From assembly GCA_032127875.1 (NCBI GenBank), contig JAQBHI010000051.1, forward strand, positions 27,899 to 91,898: a stretch of 64,000 nucleotides of DNA, written 5' to 3'. A program made the position numbers and the translations under genes. This document shows positions 8,762 to 16,717 of the stretch, piece after piece (the first letter of the stretch is position 1; the number at the start of each line of letters is the position of its first letter). The notes beneath the pieces are model-generated. The model was not told where the DNA came from. It saw only the letters and a program-made list of their open reading frames with translations, and made no database searches. Origin of the DNA: CADEEV01 sp032127875 (lineage in GTDB: Bacteria > Acidobacteriota > Vicinamibacteria > Fen-336).

Positions 8762-9160
8762 TCAACGGCGAGCGCGCGGGCGCTTGGTTCGCGGCGGCGC
8801 TCTTTTCGGCGGCGGTTTTCTTGCGGCCCCGGCCTTGATCACAAGGGACATGCCGTACTGAACACCGTGTCCCACCCAACGCTCCAGATCGGGATCCGTT
8901 TCGAGCCCCGGCGCCGCAATGTACACGAAGCCCTTCATCGGCCTTCCGGTGAAGTCCATCGGGCGGGCGTGCGGTTGCCGGAGCAGCGCTTCGTAGGCCT
9001 CGGGTCCGACCCGAACCATCAGCGTGTCCTTCACGATCCCCACGCACATGTGGCCGCGAATCATGAAGGCGATGCCACCGAACATCTTCTTCTCGGAGAC
9101 GTCGTGGCGGTCGTCGAGAATTCCGCGAATACGCTCGGCCAGTCCCTCGTCGTAGGCCAC
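8762..9160 (-). CDS. TfoX N-terminal domain protein
   Basis: 132-residue protein with the TfoX_N fold: AERIRGILDDRH, KKMFGGIAFMIRGHMCVGI and RVGPEAYEALL, followed by the GFVYI strand. The last 20 residues are a basic Lys/Arg/Pro tail (RKPPPKRAPPRTKRPRARR) that is not part of the domain and may bind nucleic acid. The domain was named from a competence regulator, but stand-alone members have no agreed role. First gene of the likely three-gene transcript with the repeat protein and DUF488. Confidence 0.85.
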   Translation of the reverse strand: MAYDEGLAERIRGILDDRHDVSEKKMFGGIAFMIRGHMCVGIVKDTLMVRVGPEAYEALLRQPHARPMDFTGRPMKGFVYIAAPGLETDPDLERWVGHGVQYGMSLVIKAGAARKPPPKRAPPRTKRPRARR

Positions 9161-9281
9161 CTGGCTACCCCCGCGATCCTCCCGCCTGGTCGCCGATCCA
9201 CTCTACATCAAGATCAAGGCCCCGGCCCTGCTACCGCCGCTCCGGGCCGGGAGGACGCTCTGCCTCGTCCCAGGCGGCCGC

Positions 9282-9675
9282 CTAGGCTCGCAGCGTCCAC
9301 AAAGCCAGGTCTGGCGCGGGCCAGTCCGGCCGGAAAAGCTCGAAGCGGAGCCAGCCGGGGCCGATCTCGCTCGCCGGAGGCACCGGTCGCCAGGGCTGTG
9401 ACGCGCAGCGTCACGGGAAGGCGATAGCCCACGTTGCGCTGGCCCAGACCGAGCGCAAAGACTCTGCCCTTGGTGATCAGCGCGACATACCGGCACTGCG
9501 CGAAGGAAGGACTGTAGGCGACCACGTCGCCGCAGCCTTCGCCTGATCGGGCTCCCGTGTCCGAGTGACAGGACGGTTGCTGCTGAGCCAGGTAGGCGGA
9601 TGCGCCCGGGTTGCGCGCCGGATCGATCAGCGCTCCAAGACCTCCGCCGTCGACGTACCGCGGTTCGTGAGCCAT
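9282..9675 (-). pseudogene. Hypothetical protein, apparently frameshifted
   Basis: No family recognised. From ATG 9675 one frame reads plausibly (DVVAYSPSFAQCRYVALITK, GRVFALGLGQRNVGYRLP) and then degenerates. After about 9395-9413 a second minus frame becomes convincingly coding (PASEIGPGWLRFELF, RPDWPAPDLALWTLRA) and stops at a TAG at 9282-9284. The upstream part of that second frame holds a TGA, so a single-base frameshift near 9400 best explains the pattern. Restored length is about 130 residues. It could be real gene decay or a sequencing error. No signal peptide is seen. Confidence 0.45.
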
Positions 9676-9786
9676 GCGCAGACCGTTTCCGCCTCAGCCG
9701 CGATGCGCGTCATCACTGGCGACTCGCGTGCTGTCGAAGAACATCTTGGCGTGCTTCGCAGTGCGCCCCGCGGAGTAGGACCTTGG

Positions 9787-10461
9787 CTAGACGGCCAGCG
9801 GCTGGATGCAGTCAGGCGTTTCGTTGGCCGCGTTGTTCACGACCGAGCCGACGCGCACTGCGCTGAGCGTTTCCGGCGCACAAGGCCGCAGCAATTGGCG
9901 CAGGTTTCTCGCGTGCCGGTTGTCGGGATCCACCCAGGCGTTCCAGTCCGCAGCGGTCAGCAGCGCAGGCATGCGATCGTGGATGGTTCGCATCAGGTCG
10001 TTGGGTTCGGTGGTGACGATCGCGCAGCTTCCGGCCTGCCCGGGCTCGCGGCCCGTCGCCGGCTCCCAGAGTCCGGCGAAGGCGAGCGGCTGGCCATCGG
10101 CGCGCCGGATCAGCCAGGCCTCGCGCTGTCCCGAAGGCCCCTTCCACTCGTAGAAGCCGTCGGCGGGAATCAGGCAGCGGCGCCGCTCGAAGGCCTCGCG
10201 AAACGCCGGCTTGTCGAGCAGCGATTCGGCGCGCGCGTTGATCAGCGGCGCGCCCTGGCGCGGTTCGCGCTGCCATGCGGGGATCAGTCCCCAACGCATC
10301 AGCGTGAGCGACATGGGCGCCCCGGCCGGCACGCGCCGGATCACGGCGATAGCTTGGGTCGGCGCGATGTTGTAGCGCGGCGCGAGCTCGGGAGGCTCGT
10401 CGAGGCCGAAGACCTCGGCGAGGACCTCGCCCGGTGTCGTGAGTGTGAAGCGGCCGCACAT
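9787..10461 (-). CDS. yedK: SOS response-associated peptidase (SRAP/HMCES family)
   Basis: 224-residue SRAP protein, which covalently caps abasic sites in single-stranded DNA through the N-terminal cysteine after removal of Met1. The N-terminus is MCGRFTL with catalytic Cys2. Also seen are RYNIAPTQ, LMRWGLIPAW, the INARAESL motif, GFYEWK with the conserved glutamate, and the active-site histidine in HDRMPALL. All key residues are present and the length is normal. It is divergent from the lipoprotein gene that starts at 10502; the roughly 40 bases between them would have to carry both promoters. No LexA box was recognised. Confidence 0.94.
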   Translation of the reverse strand: MCGRFTLTTPGEVLAEVFGLDEPPELAPRYNIAPTQAIAVIRRVPAGAPMSLTLMRWGLIPAWQREPRQGAPLINARAESLLDKPAFREAFERRRCLIPADGFYEWKGPSGQREAWLIRRADGQPLAFAGLWEPATGREPGQAGSCAIVTTEPNDLMRTIHDRMPALLTAADWNAWVDPDNRHARNLRQLLRPCAPETLSAVRVGSVVNNAANETPDCIQPLAV

Positions 10462-10501
10462 GACGCGAGGGATATCCTACCGCCATGCTAGGATCGCGCC
10501 C

Positions 10502-10852
10502 ATGAGCCAGCATGCCCGATGTCTTGCCGCCGTGGCGCTGCTCATGGCAGCCTGCCACACTCCGGAACCCAAACTCACCCGCGACGACGTCAGCGCAGGC
10601 TTGCAGCAGGAAGCCAACAAGATGAAGGCCGACGGCGAGAACATGCCCGCCGTGGGCGTGAAGGCCGTTTGGAACATCGTTGCGGTCGACATCCGCGAAC
10701 AGCCGGACCCGGCCCACCCCTTCGCCGGAACGGTGCGCTTCCGGATCGAATCCTCGGCCCATGCCCTCGAGGGCTCCGCTCCGCAGTCCTTCGAAAAAAA
10801 ATTCGAGTATCTGTACGACGCCGCCTTGAAGCAGTGGCGTTTTCGACTCTAG
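10502..10852 (+). CDS. Hypothetical lipoprotein
   Basis: 116 residues from ATG 10502. The N-terminus MSQHARCLAAVALLMAAC ends in a lipobox-like LMAAC, so Cys18 is the probable lipidation site. The mature part (TRDDVSAGLQQEANKM, then WNIVAVDIREQPDPAHPFAG and KKFEYLYDAALKQWRF) contains a beta-rich segment of about 80 residues that I cannot assign to a family. Longer in-frame reading to 10439 overlaps yedK and is less likely. The stop overlaps the end of the convergent DUF3943 gene by four bases. Confidence 0.7.
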   Translation: MSQHARCLAAVALLMAACHTPEPKLTRDDVSAGLQQEANKMKADGENMPAVGVKAVWNIVAVDIREQPDPAHPFAGTVRFRIESSAHALEGSAPQSFEKKFEYLYDAALKQWRFRL

Positions 10853-11406
10853 AACGATCCTGCTATCGCGAGCCCGAGCCCGCGTCGCTCGAAGCGGGGC
10901 GTAATCGAAAGCGAAGGGGCGCCGGCAGGCGCCCGCTGCAGGATCGGCCATAGCACCCAGATGCCAAGCGCCGCGCCCGCCGCGTCGGCAAGCAGGTCCT
11001 TGCCGGAGGGTTCGAAGGCGGAGCCCTCCACCGCGAATTCCCACAAGGCGCTGTGCAGCTGCGTGAACAGGAAGGCCGCGCCACTCCCGTAGCCGCGGTG
11101 CTTGAGCCACAAGCCTTCGATCGCGAACAGGCCGGGGTGCGCCACGTTGTTGACCCAGAAGGGATCGCGATCGCGCCGCGTCCCGATCCGAAGCTGCCGT
11201 ACCGGGTGCGCGAAGTTCTCGGCGATATTCGAGAAGCATCCGTCGTCGAAGATCGCCCGCCGGATGTCGCTCTTGCCCAGCGCCACGGCGGCGCTCACGC
11301 CGGCGGCGAGTCCTATGTCCACGATCAGCTTGGGATGCTTCCGTTCCGTCGGCGGCGCCGCCACCGCGGTTTCGAGGACCAGCGCGGCGAGCAGCAGCGA
11401 CGTCAC
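10849..11406 (-). CDS. DUF3943 family protein
   Basis: 185 residues with a probable signal peptide (MTSLLLAALVLETAVAAPP). The DUF3943 core is recognisable: DPFWVNNVAHPGLFAIEGLWLK, then GSGAAFLFTQLHSALWEFAVEG and PSGKDLLADAAGAALGIW. Related proteins are predicted envelope or membrane proteins with no known function; two hydrophobic helices (about 20-45 and 125-150) support membrane association. It ends against the lipoprotein gene and begins 15 bases after the PTS permease gene, so it could be read through from the PTS operon. Confidence 0.75.
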   Translation of the reverse strand: MTSLLLAALVLETAVAAPPTERKHPKLIVDIGLAAGVSAAVALGKSDIRRAIFDDGCFSNIAENFAHPVRQLRIGTRRDRDPFWVNNVAHPGLFAIEGLWLKHRGYGSGAAFLFTQLHSALWEFAVEGSAFEPSGKDLLADAAGAALGIWVLWPILQRAPAGAPSLSITPRFERRGLGLAIAGSF

Positions 11407-11421
11407 GTGCGGCGACCGCGG

Positions 11422-13146
11422 CTAATGGAGACGGGCCTTGAGCGCCTCGGTCTGCGCCGCGGCATGCGGGCCGAGGATGAGCTGGAAGCGGCCTTCCGCC
11501 ACCCGCATCAGGCCGCTTGCGCCGGCAGCCAGCAGCGCCGTCTCGTTCACATGCTGGGCCTCGGCCACGTCCACCTGGATCCGCGTCACCGCGCACGTCT
11601 CGAGGGCGCGGACGTTGGACTTGCCGCCAAGCCCCGCGAGCAGCCCGTCGGTGTCGCAGCCGCCAGTCTTGCGAGCGCTCGGCGCTGCGTCCGAGCCGGA
11701 AGACTGAAGATACATTTCCATGTCCGTCTTCAGGTTCTCCGAACGCGTGCCGAAGATCGCTTGGAGCCCGCTACCCACCACCACCACCCCCGCGGCGCCC
11801 AGGGCCCTCAGTTGCTCGGGGCTCGCCTTCGTAGTGTCGTGGAGTTCCACCCGTAGCCGGGTGATGCAGGCATCCAGGTTCTTGATGTTGGCGCGCCCGC
11901 CGAAGGCGAGCACCAGATCGTGCGCCATCTCGCCCGTGGCGCCAGCCTTACTGGCCGCAGCCGAGGCCTCCACTTCCGCTTCGCGCCCCGGCGTCTTCAA
12001 GTCGAAGCGCGTGATGACGACACGGAAGATCGTGTAGTAGCCGAGCGCCCAGATCGGACCCAGCCACAGATACCAGAGGCCGCGCGTCGACTGCGAGAAC
12101 AGCACCACGTAGTCGATCAGGCCGTGCGAGAAGGTGGTGCCGTGGCGGATGCCGAGTTCGATGCAGGTGAAGTACGCGACAGCCGCGAGCAGAGCGTGGA
12201 TGGCGTACAGCAGAGGCGCCACGAACAGGAACGAGAACTCGATCGGCTCGGTGATGCCGGTGAGAAAGGACGTGAGCGCGGCCGAGATCATGATGCCGCC
12301 GATCTTGGCGCGGTTCTCGGGCCTGGCGGTGTGCCACATGGCGATCGCGGCGGCCGGCAGACCCCACATCTTGAACAGATAGCCGCCGGCCAGGTGGCCG
12401 GCAGTCGGGTCGCCCGCCGTGAAGCGGGGGATCTCGCCACGGAAGATCTCGCCGGTGGTGGGGTTCACGTACTGTCCAGTCTCGAAGAAGAAGGGCACGT
12501 TCCAGATGTGGTGCAGCCCGAAGGGCAGCAGTGAGCGCTCGACGACGCCGTAGAGCGCGAACGCCATGCGTGGATTCCCGGAGGCCGCCCAGGTCGAGAA
12601 ACTATGGATCACGGCTCCGATCGGCGGCCAGATGAAGGCGAGCGCGGCACCGGTCGCGACCGCGGCGCCTGCCGTGAGGATCGGTACTGAGCGCTTGCCC
12701 GCGAAGAAGCCGAGGTAGGCCGGTAGCTGGACCCGGTAATAGCGGTTGAACAAGTAGCCTGCGATCGCGCCGATCAGGATTCCGCCGAAGACGCCGGTGT
12801 TGAGCGACGAGATGCCCATGATGGGCTCCACCTCGTGGCCGAGCACCTTGGCCACCACGCCCATGGCTGCGAGCAGCACCGCGTAGCCAACGACCGCCGC
12901 CAGGGCCGCAACACCGTCGTTGTTCGTCACGCCCAGCGCCACTCCGATCGCGAAGATCAGCGCCAGGTTGCCGAAGATGGCGCCGCCCGACTGCGCCATC
13001 ACCTCCGAGAGTGCAGGCGGCAGAATCGCGAAGTGAGCGCTGCCGACGCCGAGCAGGATGCCGGCGACGGGCAGCACCGAGACCGGCAGCATCAGCGACT
13101 TGCCGATCTTCTGGAGCAGCGCGAAGGCGTCCTGGAAGCGGATCAT
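11422..13146 (-). CDS. PTS permease, glucose/N-acetylglucosamine type, EIIC-EIIB-EIIB
   Basis: 574-residue sugar phosphotransferase permease. The EIIC membrane domain spans about residues 1-385, with QKIGKSLMLPVSVLPVAGIL, the NTGVFGGILIG segment and the substrate-site region GITEPIEFSFLFVAP. Two EIIB domains follow: the first has its phospho-cysteine at C427 (LDACITRLR), the second a less typical one at C518 (ETCAVTRIQ). No EIIA is attached because EIIA sits in the upstream EI fusion. The EIIC sequence is of the GlcNAc/glucose branch; the actual sugar is not proven. It begins six bases after the EI-fusion stop, so the two form a self-contained PTS operon. Confidence 0.92.
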   Translation of the reverse strand: MIRFQDAFALLQKIGKSLMLPVSVLPVAGILLGVGSAHFAILPPALSEVMAQSGGAIFGNLALIFAIGVALGVTNNDGVAALAAVVGYAVLLAAMGVVAKVLGHEVEPIMGISSLNTGVFGGILIGAIAGYLFNRYYRVQLPAYLGFFAGKRSVPILTAGAAVATGAALAFIWPPIGAVIHSFSTWAASGNPRMAFALYGVVERSLLPFGLHHIWNVPFFFETGQYVNPTTGEIFRGEIPRFTAGDPTAGHLAGGYLFKMWGLPAAAIAMWHTARPENRAKIGGIMISAALTSFLTGITEPIEFSFLFVAPLLYAIHALLAAVAYFTCIELGIRHGTTFSHGLIDYVVLFSQSTRGLWYLWLGPIWALGYYTIFRVVITRFDLKTPGREAEVEASAAASKAGATGEMAHDLVLAFGGRANIKNLDACITRLRVELHDTTKASPEQLRALGAAGVVVVGSGLQAIFGTRSENLKTDMEMYLQSSGSDAAPSARKTGGCDTDGLLAGLGGKSNVRALETCAVTRIQVDVAEAQHVNETALLAAGASGLMRVAEGRFQLILGPHAAAQTEALKARLH

Positions 13147-13152
13147 AGCCGG

Positions 13153-15651
13153 CTACTCCTTGGGCTCGGGCGAGAGCGCCCGCACCTCTTCGGCGGTGCC
13201 TGAGGCAAGCGCCTGCTGCGCGAGCGCCTGGCACTCGGCGAATTTCAAGCTCCGGATGCGCGCCTTGATCTCCGGGATCACGGGCACGCTGACGGAGAGT
13301 TCATCGACGCCAAGCCCGAGCAGGATCGGCACCGCCTGCGGGTCGCCTGCGATGCCGCCGCAGACGCCGACCCAGCGTCCGTGCTCGTGTGCGGCGCGCA
13401 CCGTGTTGTCGATCAGGCTCAGCACCGCGGGATTGAGCGCATCGACGAGCGGCGCCAGGCGCGGGTGGCCGCGGTCCATCGCCAGCGTGTACTGCGTCAG
13501 GTCGTTGGTCCCAATCGAGAAGAAGTCCACCTCGCGGGCGAAGGCGTCGGCCATCACCGCGACCGAGGCCACCTCGACCATGATCCCGACCGGGATCGAC
13601 GCAGCGCCGAGTTGCGCGCGCTCTTCTTCGAGGATCAGCTTGGCGCGGCGCAGCTCCGGCAGCGTCGCAACCATCGGGAACATCACCTGGACCTTGCCCT
13701 CGGGCGCCGCACGCAGGATGGCGCGCAGTTGTGCGCGCAACACCTCGGGGTGGTCGAGCAGGAAGCGGATGCCGCGCTCGCCGAGGAACGGGTTCTCCTC
13801 CTTCGGGATCGGCCAGTACGAGAGTGGTTTGTCGCCGCCCACGTCAAGCGTGCGGATGATGAGCGAGCGGTTCGGTCCGAGCAGCTTCGCCATCGCCGAA
13901 TAGGCCGCATGCTGTTCGTCCTCAGTGGGCGCCTGGGTCCGCTCCATGAACAGGAACTCGGAGCGCAGCAGCCCGACGCCCTCGCCGCCCAAGGCCAGCG
14001 CCTCGCGCACGTCATCGATCTTGCCGGCATTCGCCGCGACTTCGACTCGATGGCCATCGCGTGTCGTCGCCGGTTGCGCGGCCGAGAGCAGCGCCGCGGC
14101 GCGCCGCTCGCTGTGCTTCAACTGCCGCTCACCAATCGAGCGCAGCTCGTCTTCCTTCGGGCGCAGCCGCAGCGTGCCCTTGGTGCCGTCGAGGATGGCG
14201 CTGGTGCCCGCGGGGATTTCGAGGGCGCGGGCCTCGATGCCGGCGATCGCGGGCAGCCCCAGCGAGCGGGCCAGGATGGCGACGTGGGAGGACGCACCAC
14301 CGGTAGTGGTGCAGAAGCCGAGGACGCGGGTGCGGTCGAGGCTGGCGGTGTCGGAGGGCGTTAGGTCCTCTGCGATCAGGATGGTGTCCTTCGGGAACAC
14401 GATCGGGCCTGCTTCGCTGCCGGTGATGAGGCGCAGCACGCGGCCACCCACGTCGCGCAGGTCGCTGGCGCGCGCGGCCAGCAGCTCGTTCTTCATCGCG
14501 GCCAGGCGGTCGGCCTGGGCGGCGAAGGCCGTGCGCCAGGCGAAGGCTGCGCTCAGGCCTTCGCCGATCGCCTGCTCGGCCGGCTCGCGCAGGTCGGGGT
14601 CGTCGAGCAGCTCCGCGTGCGCGGCGAAGATCGCGGCTTTGGCGGGATCGGCCTCGCTGCGCAGCCGGGCCTCGAGCGCCTGCAATTGGACGCGCGCCTG
14701 AGCGAGCGCCGACTCCAGCTTGCGGCGCTCTTCGTGGGGCGCCTCGCCATACCGCGCCAGCGTGACGTCTTCGCGGCGAAGCTGCTGCACGATTCCGATC
14801 GCCAGGCCGGGGGAGGCCGAGACGCCCGTCAGCCGGTCCGGGTCGCCCGTGGCCCTGGGCTTCGGCGCCGACGGTCCGCCGTCGGCGCCTGCTTCGCCGA
14901 GTCCGCCCAGGAGCAGCTTGGTGAGCTGCTCGACCGCCGCCTTGGCGTCGGCGCCGCGCGCCACGATCCGGACCGAGTCGCCGAGCGCCACGTCGAGGCC
15001 CATGATCGCGACCACGCTGCGCGCGTTGACCGATTCCGCGCCGCGTTCCAACCGGATCTCGGCGGCAAAGGCTTTTGCCGCGCTCGCCAGCACGGCGGCA
15101 GGCCGGGCGTGCAGGCCCTGTGGGTTCGGGATGCGGAGCTTTTCGCCAAGGGCGCTGTCGCCGGAAACCACGGCCGCGGCGGCGGCGGCGCCGGCGTCGG
15201 CCAGCGTCATCTCCAGGATCACGTCGCCCATGCGCACGAAGCCGGAGCAGTGCGTGAACGAGAGCACCCGCTCGACGTTGGTGACGACGACAACCGTCAG
15301 CAAGCTCTTGGCGCGGGCCGCCAGGGTCTGGGGGTCGAACTCGACGAGCGCGTCACCCAAGCGGACGCGATCGCCGTCCTTCACTTTCGGCCGAAAGCCG
15401 TCGCCTTTGAGCGCGACGGTCTCGAGCCCGATGTGCATCAGCACTTCGAGTCCTCCGGCTGTCTCGAGCGTGATGGCGTGATGCGAGGGATGCAGGCGCC
15501 TCACCACACCGTCGCAGGGAGCGCGCAGGCAGTCGGTGACGGGGTCGATCGCGAGACCCTCGCCGACCATCTTCGCGGCGAAGACCGGGTCGGGGACCTG
15601 GGCCAGGGGAACCAGTGGTCCGCTCACGGGGGCTTTCAGCGTGAAGCGCAC
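13153..15651 (-). CDS. PTS fusion protein EIIA-HPr-EI
   Basis: 832 residues carrying all soluble PTS steps from PEP to EIIA. EIIA(glc)-type domain, about residues 1-155, phospho-site H73 in VLMHIGLE. HPr domain about 168-255, H181 in GLHARPA. EI domain about 270-832, active H456 in GGASSHVAI, with the PEP-binding segments GEGVGLLRSEFLFM and FFSIGTNDLTQYTLAMDR. GTG at 15651 was chosen because it starts exactly at the EIIA fold (VRFTLKAPVSG); an ATG at 15822 would add about 57 poorly structured residues overlapping the divergent GH1 remnant. It phosphorylates the adjacent EIIC-B-B permease. Confidence 0.93.
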   Translation of the reverse strand: MRFTLKAPVSGPLVPLAQVPDPVFAAKMVGEGLAIDPVTDCLRAPCDGVVRRLHPSHHAITLETAGGLEVLMHIGLETVALKGDGFRPKVKDGDRVRLGDALVEFDPQTLAARAKSLLTVVVVTNVERVLSFTHCSGFVRMGDVILEMTLADAGAAAAAAVVSGDSALGEKLRIPNPQGLHARPAAVLASAAKAFAAEIRLERGAESVNARSVVAIMGLDVALGDSVRIVARGADAKAAVEQLTKLLLGGLGEAGADGGPSAPKPRATGDPDRLTGVSASPGLAIGIVQQLRREDVTLARYGEAPHEERRKLESALAQARVQLQALEARLRSEADPAKAAIFAAHAELLDDPDLREPAEQAIGEGLSAAFAWRTAFAAQADRLAAMKNELLAARASDLRDVGGRVLRLITGSEAGPIVFPKDTILIAEDLTPSDTASLDRTRVLGFCTTTGGASSHVAILARSLGLPAIAGIEARALEIPAGTSAILDGTKGTLRLRPKEDELRSIGERQLKHSERRAAALLSAAQPATTRDGHRVEVAANAGKIDDVREALALGGEGVGLLRSEFLFMERTQAPTEDEQHAAYSAMAKLLGPNRSLIIRTLDVGGDKPLSYWPIPKEENPFLGERGIRFLLDHPEVLRAQLRAILRAAPEGKVQVMFPMVATLPELRRAKLILEEERAQLGAASIPVGIMVEVASVAVMADAFAREVDFFSIGTNDLTQYTLAMDRGHPRLAPLVDALNPAVLSLIDNTVRAAHEHGRWVGVCGGIAGDPQAVPILLGLGVDELSVSVPVIPEIKARIRSLKFAECQALAQQALASGTAEEVRALSPEPKE

Positions 15652-15694
15652 GGGTGCGGCGGGAGTATAGCGCGGCGCGGTCGCGCATTGAATA

Positions 15695-15943
15695 ATGATG
15701 CCGGTGAGGCTGCAGTTTCCCAAGGGCTTCGTCTGGGGGGCGGCCACCGCCGCGCTCAAGATCGAGGGCGCCGCGGACGAGGACGGCCGCGGGCCGTCGG
15801 TGTGGGATGTGTTCTGCCGCAAGCATCCCGAGCGGATCTTCGAGCAAACGACGCCGAAGCTTGCCTGCGACCACTACCACCGCTGGCCCGAGGACGTGGC
15901 CTGGATCCACGCGCCGCCGTCAGGGTGTCGTGGAACCTGCTGA
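15695..15943 (+). pseudogene. Glycoside hydrolase family 1, N-terminal remnant
   Basis: The first 70 codons after ATG 15695 are a clear GH1 (beta-glucosidase type) N-terminus: LQFPKGFVWGAATAALKIEGA, DEDGRGPSVWDVFCRKHPER and CDHYHRWPEDVAW. Homology then stops abruptly near 15905 and the frame ends at 15943. Full-length members have about 450 residues with catalytic glutamates in TxNEP and ENG motifs, neither present in any frame downstream. It is therefore a 3'-truncated relic. Its divergent position next to the PTS genes suggests it once released or hydrolysed sugars for that system. Confidence 0.8.
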
Positions 15944-16717
15944 GCCCGCGCCCGCGTTGTGCGCGCCGGCCACCAGGCCAGGCAGGGAAGTCGCATTGGC
16001 TTCGTGCTCGACATTTCGCCGATTCGTCCGGCGACGGACTCGGCGGAGGATCTTGGCGCGGCGGAGCGTAGTAAGGCACGGTTGGTAGATCCACCTTTTT
16101 CGTGTTCGACGCGACGGCGACATGGATCTGCGTCTGGGTCGCCTCTCGGCGGCAGCCAGGCGTTCGTCGGGACCCCAGGCGGCACAGAGCAGGTCCTCCG
16201 GCGTGTGTGTGGCCTCGTCCCTGAGTGTGACCTACGTCACTGAAGGCTACCCGCCGTTGGGCTATACAGCACACGGAGGCCGTCGGGGGTTGTTGCCCGG
16301 ATTCATTGTCAGGCGTAGTCGGCCGCACTCATCGTTACTCTTGGGCGTGTAGTCCAGTCTTCTAGCAGGCAGTCAACCTCCGCGGCGTCCGGACGGCTCA
16401 CGCGCCTCTTGCGCTGAGGCGTCCGGGCGCCCCTTCGCGTCGTGGGCTTCATTCGCCGCGAAACCTGCGACCCCAGTGTTGGCGGCGTATCGCGAGAGGT
16501 CTGCCATGGACCGTCTGCCTGCGGGGCCGTATCCCCCAAAGTTCGATCCAATCCGTTGGCCGCCGTGCGTTCGGGCCCGCCCGCGCCCTTGTCCGGCTCC
16601 TGGGCGCCGGCCTTGGCGCTGAACTTGCAGGTTCGCAGCATCCAAGTTGGCGCTCAGCATGGGCTCGGCAACGCGTCCCAGGATCGCGAAGGGCGACGCG
16701 AGATACAGTAGGTGCAT
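15944..16717. other. Non-coding or degenerate stretch
   Basis: About 770 bases between the GH1 remnant and the glycosyltransferase operon. Open frames exist on both strands (for example 15920-16123 and 16309-16641 on the minus strand) but none has a ribosome site, recognisable domain or sensible composition. It probably contains the deletion scar of the GH1 gene and the promoter of the polysaccharide operon, though I could not pick convincing -35/-10 boxes. Confidence 0.5.

Noticed and set aside
9812..11596. 594-codon minus-strand frame across yedK and DUF3943
   Set aside because: It runs through two recognised genes in the wrong frame and has arginine/alanine-rich shadow composition.
16309..16641. 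Minus-strand frame of 110 codons in the gap before the GT9 gene
   Set aside because: No ribosome site or domain and low-quality composition.
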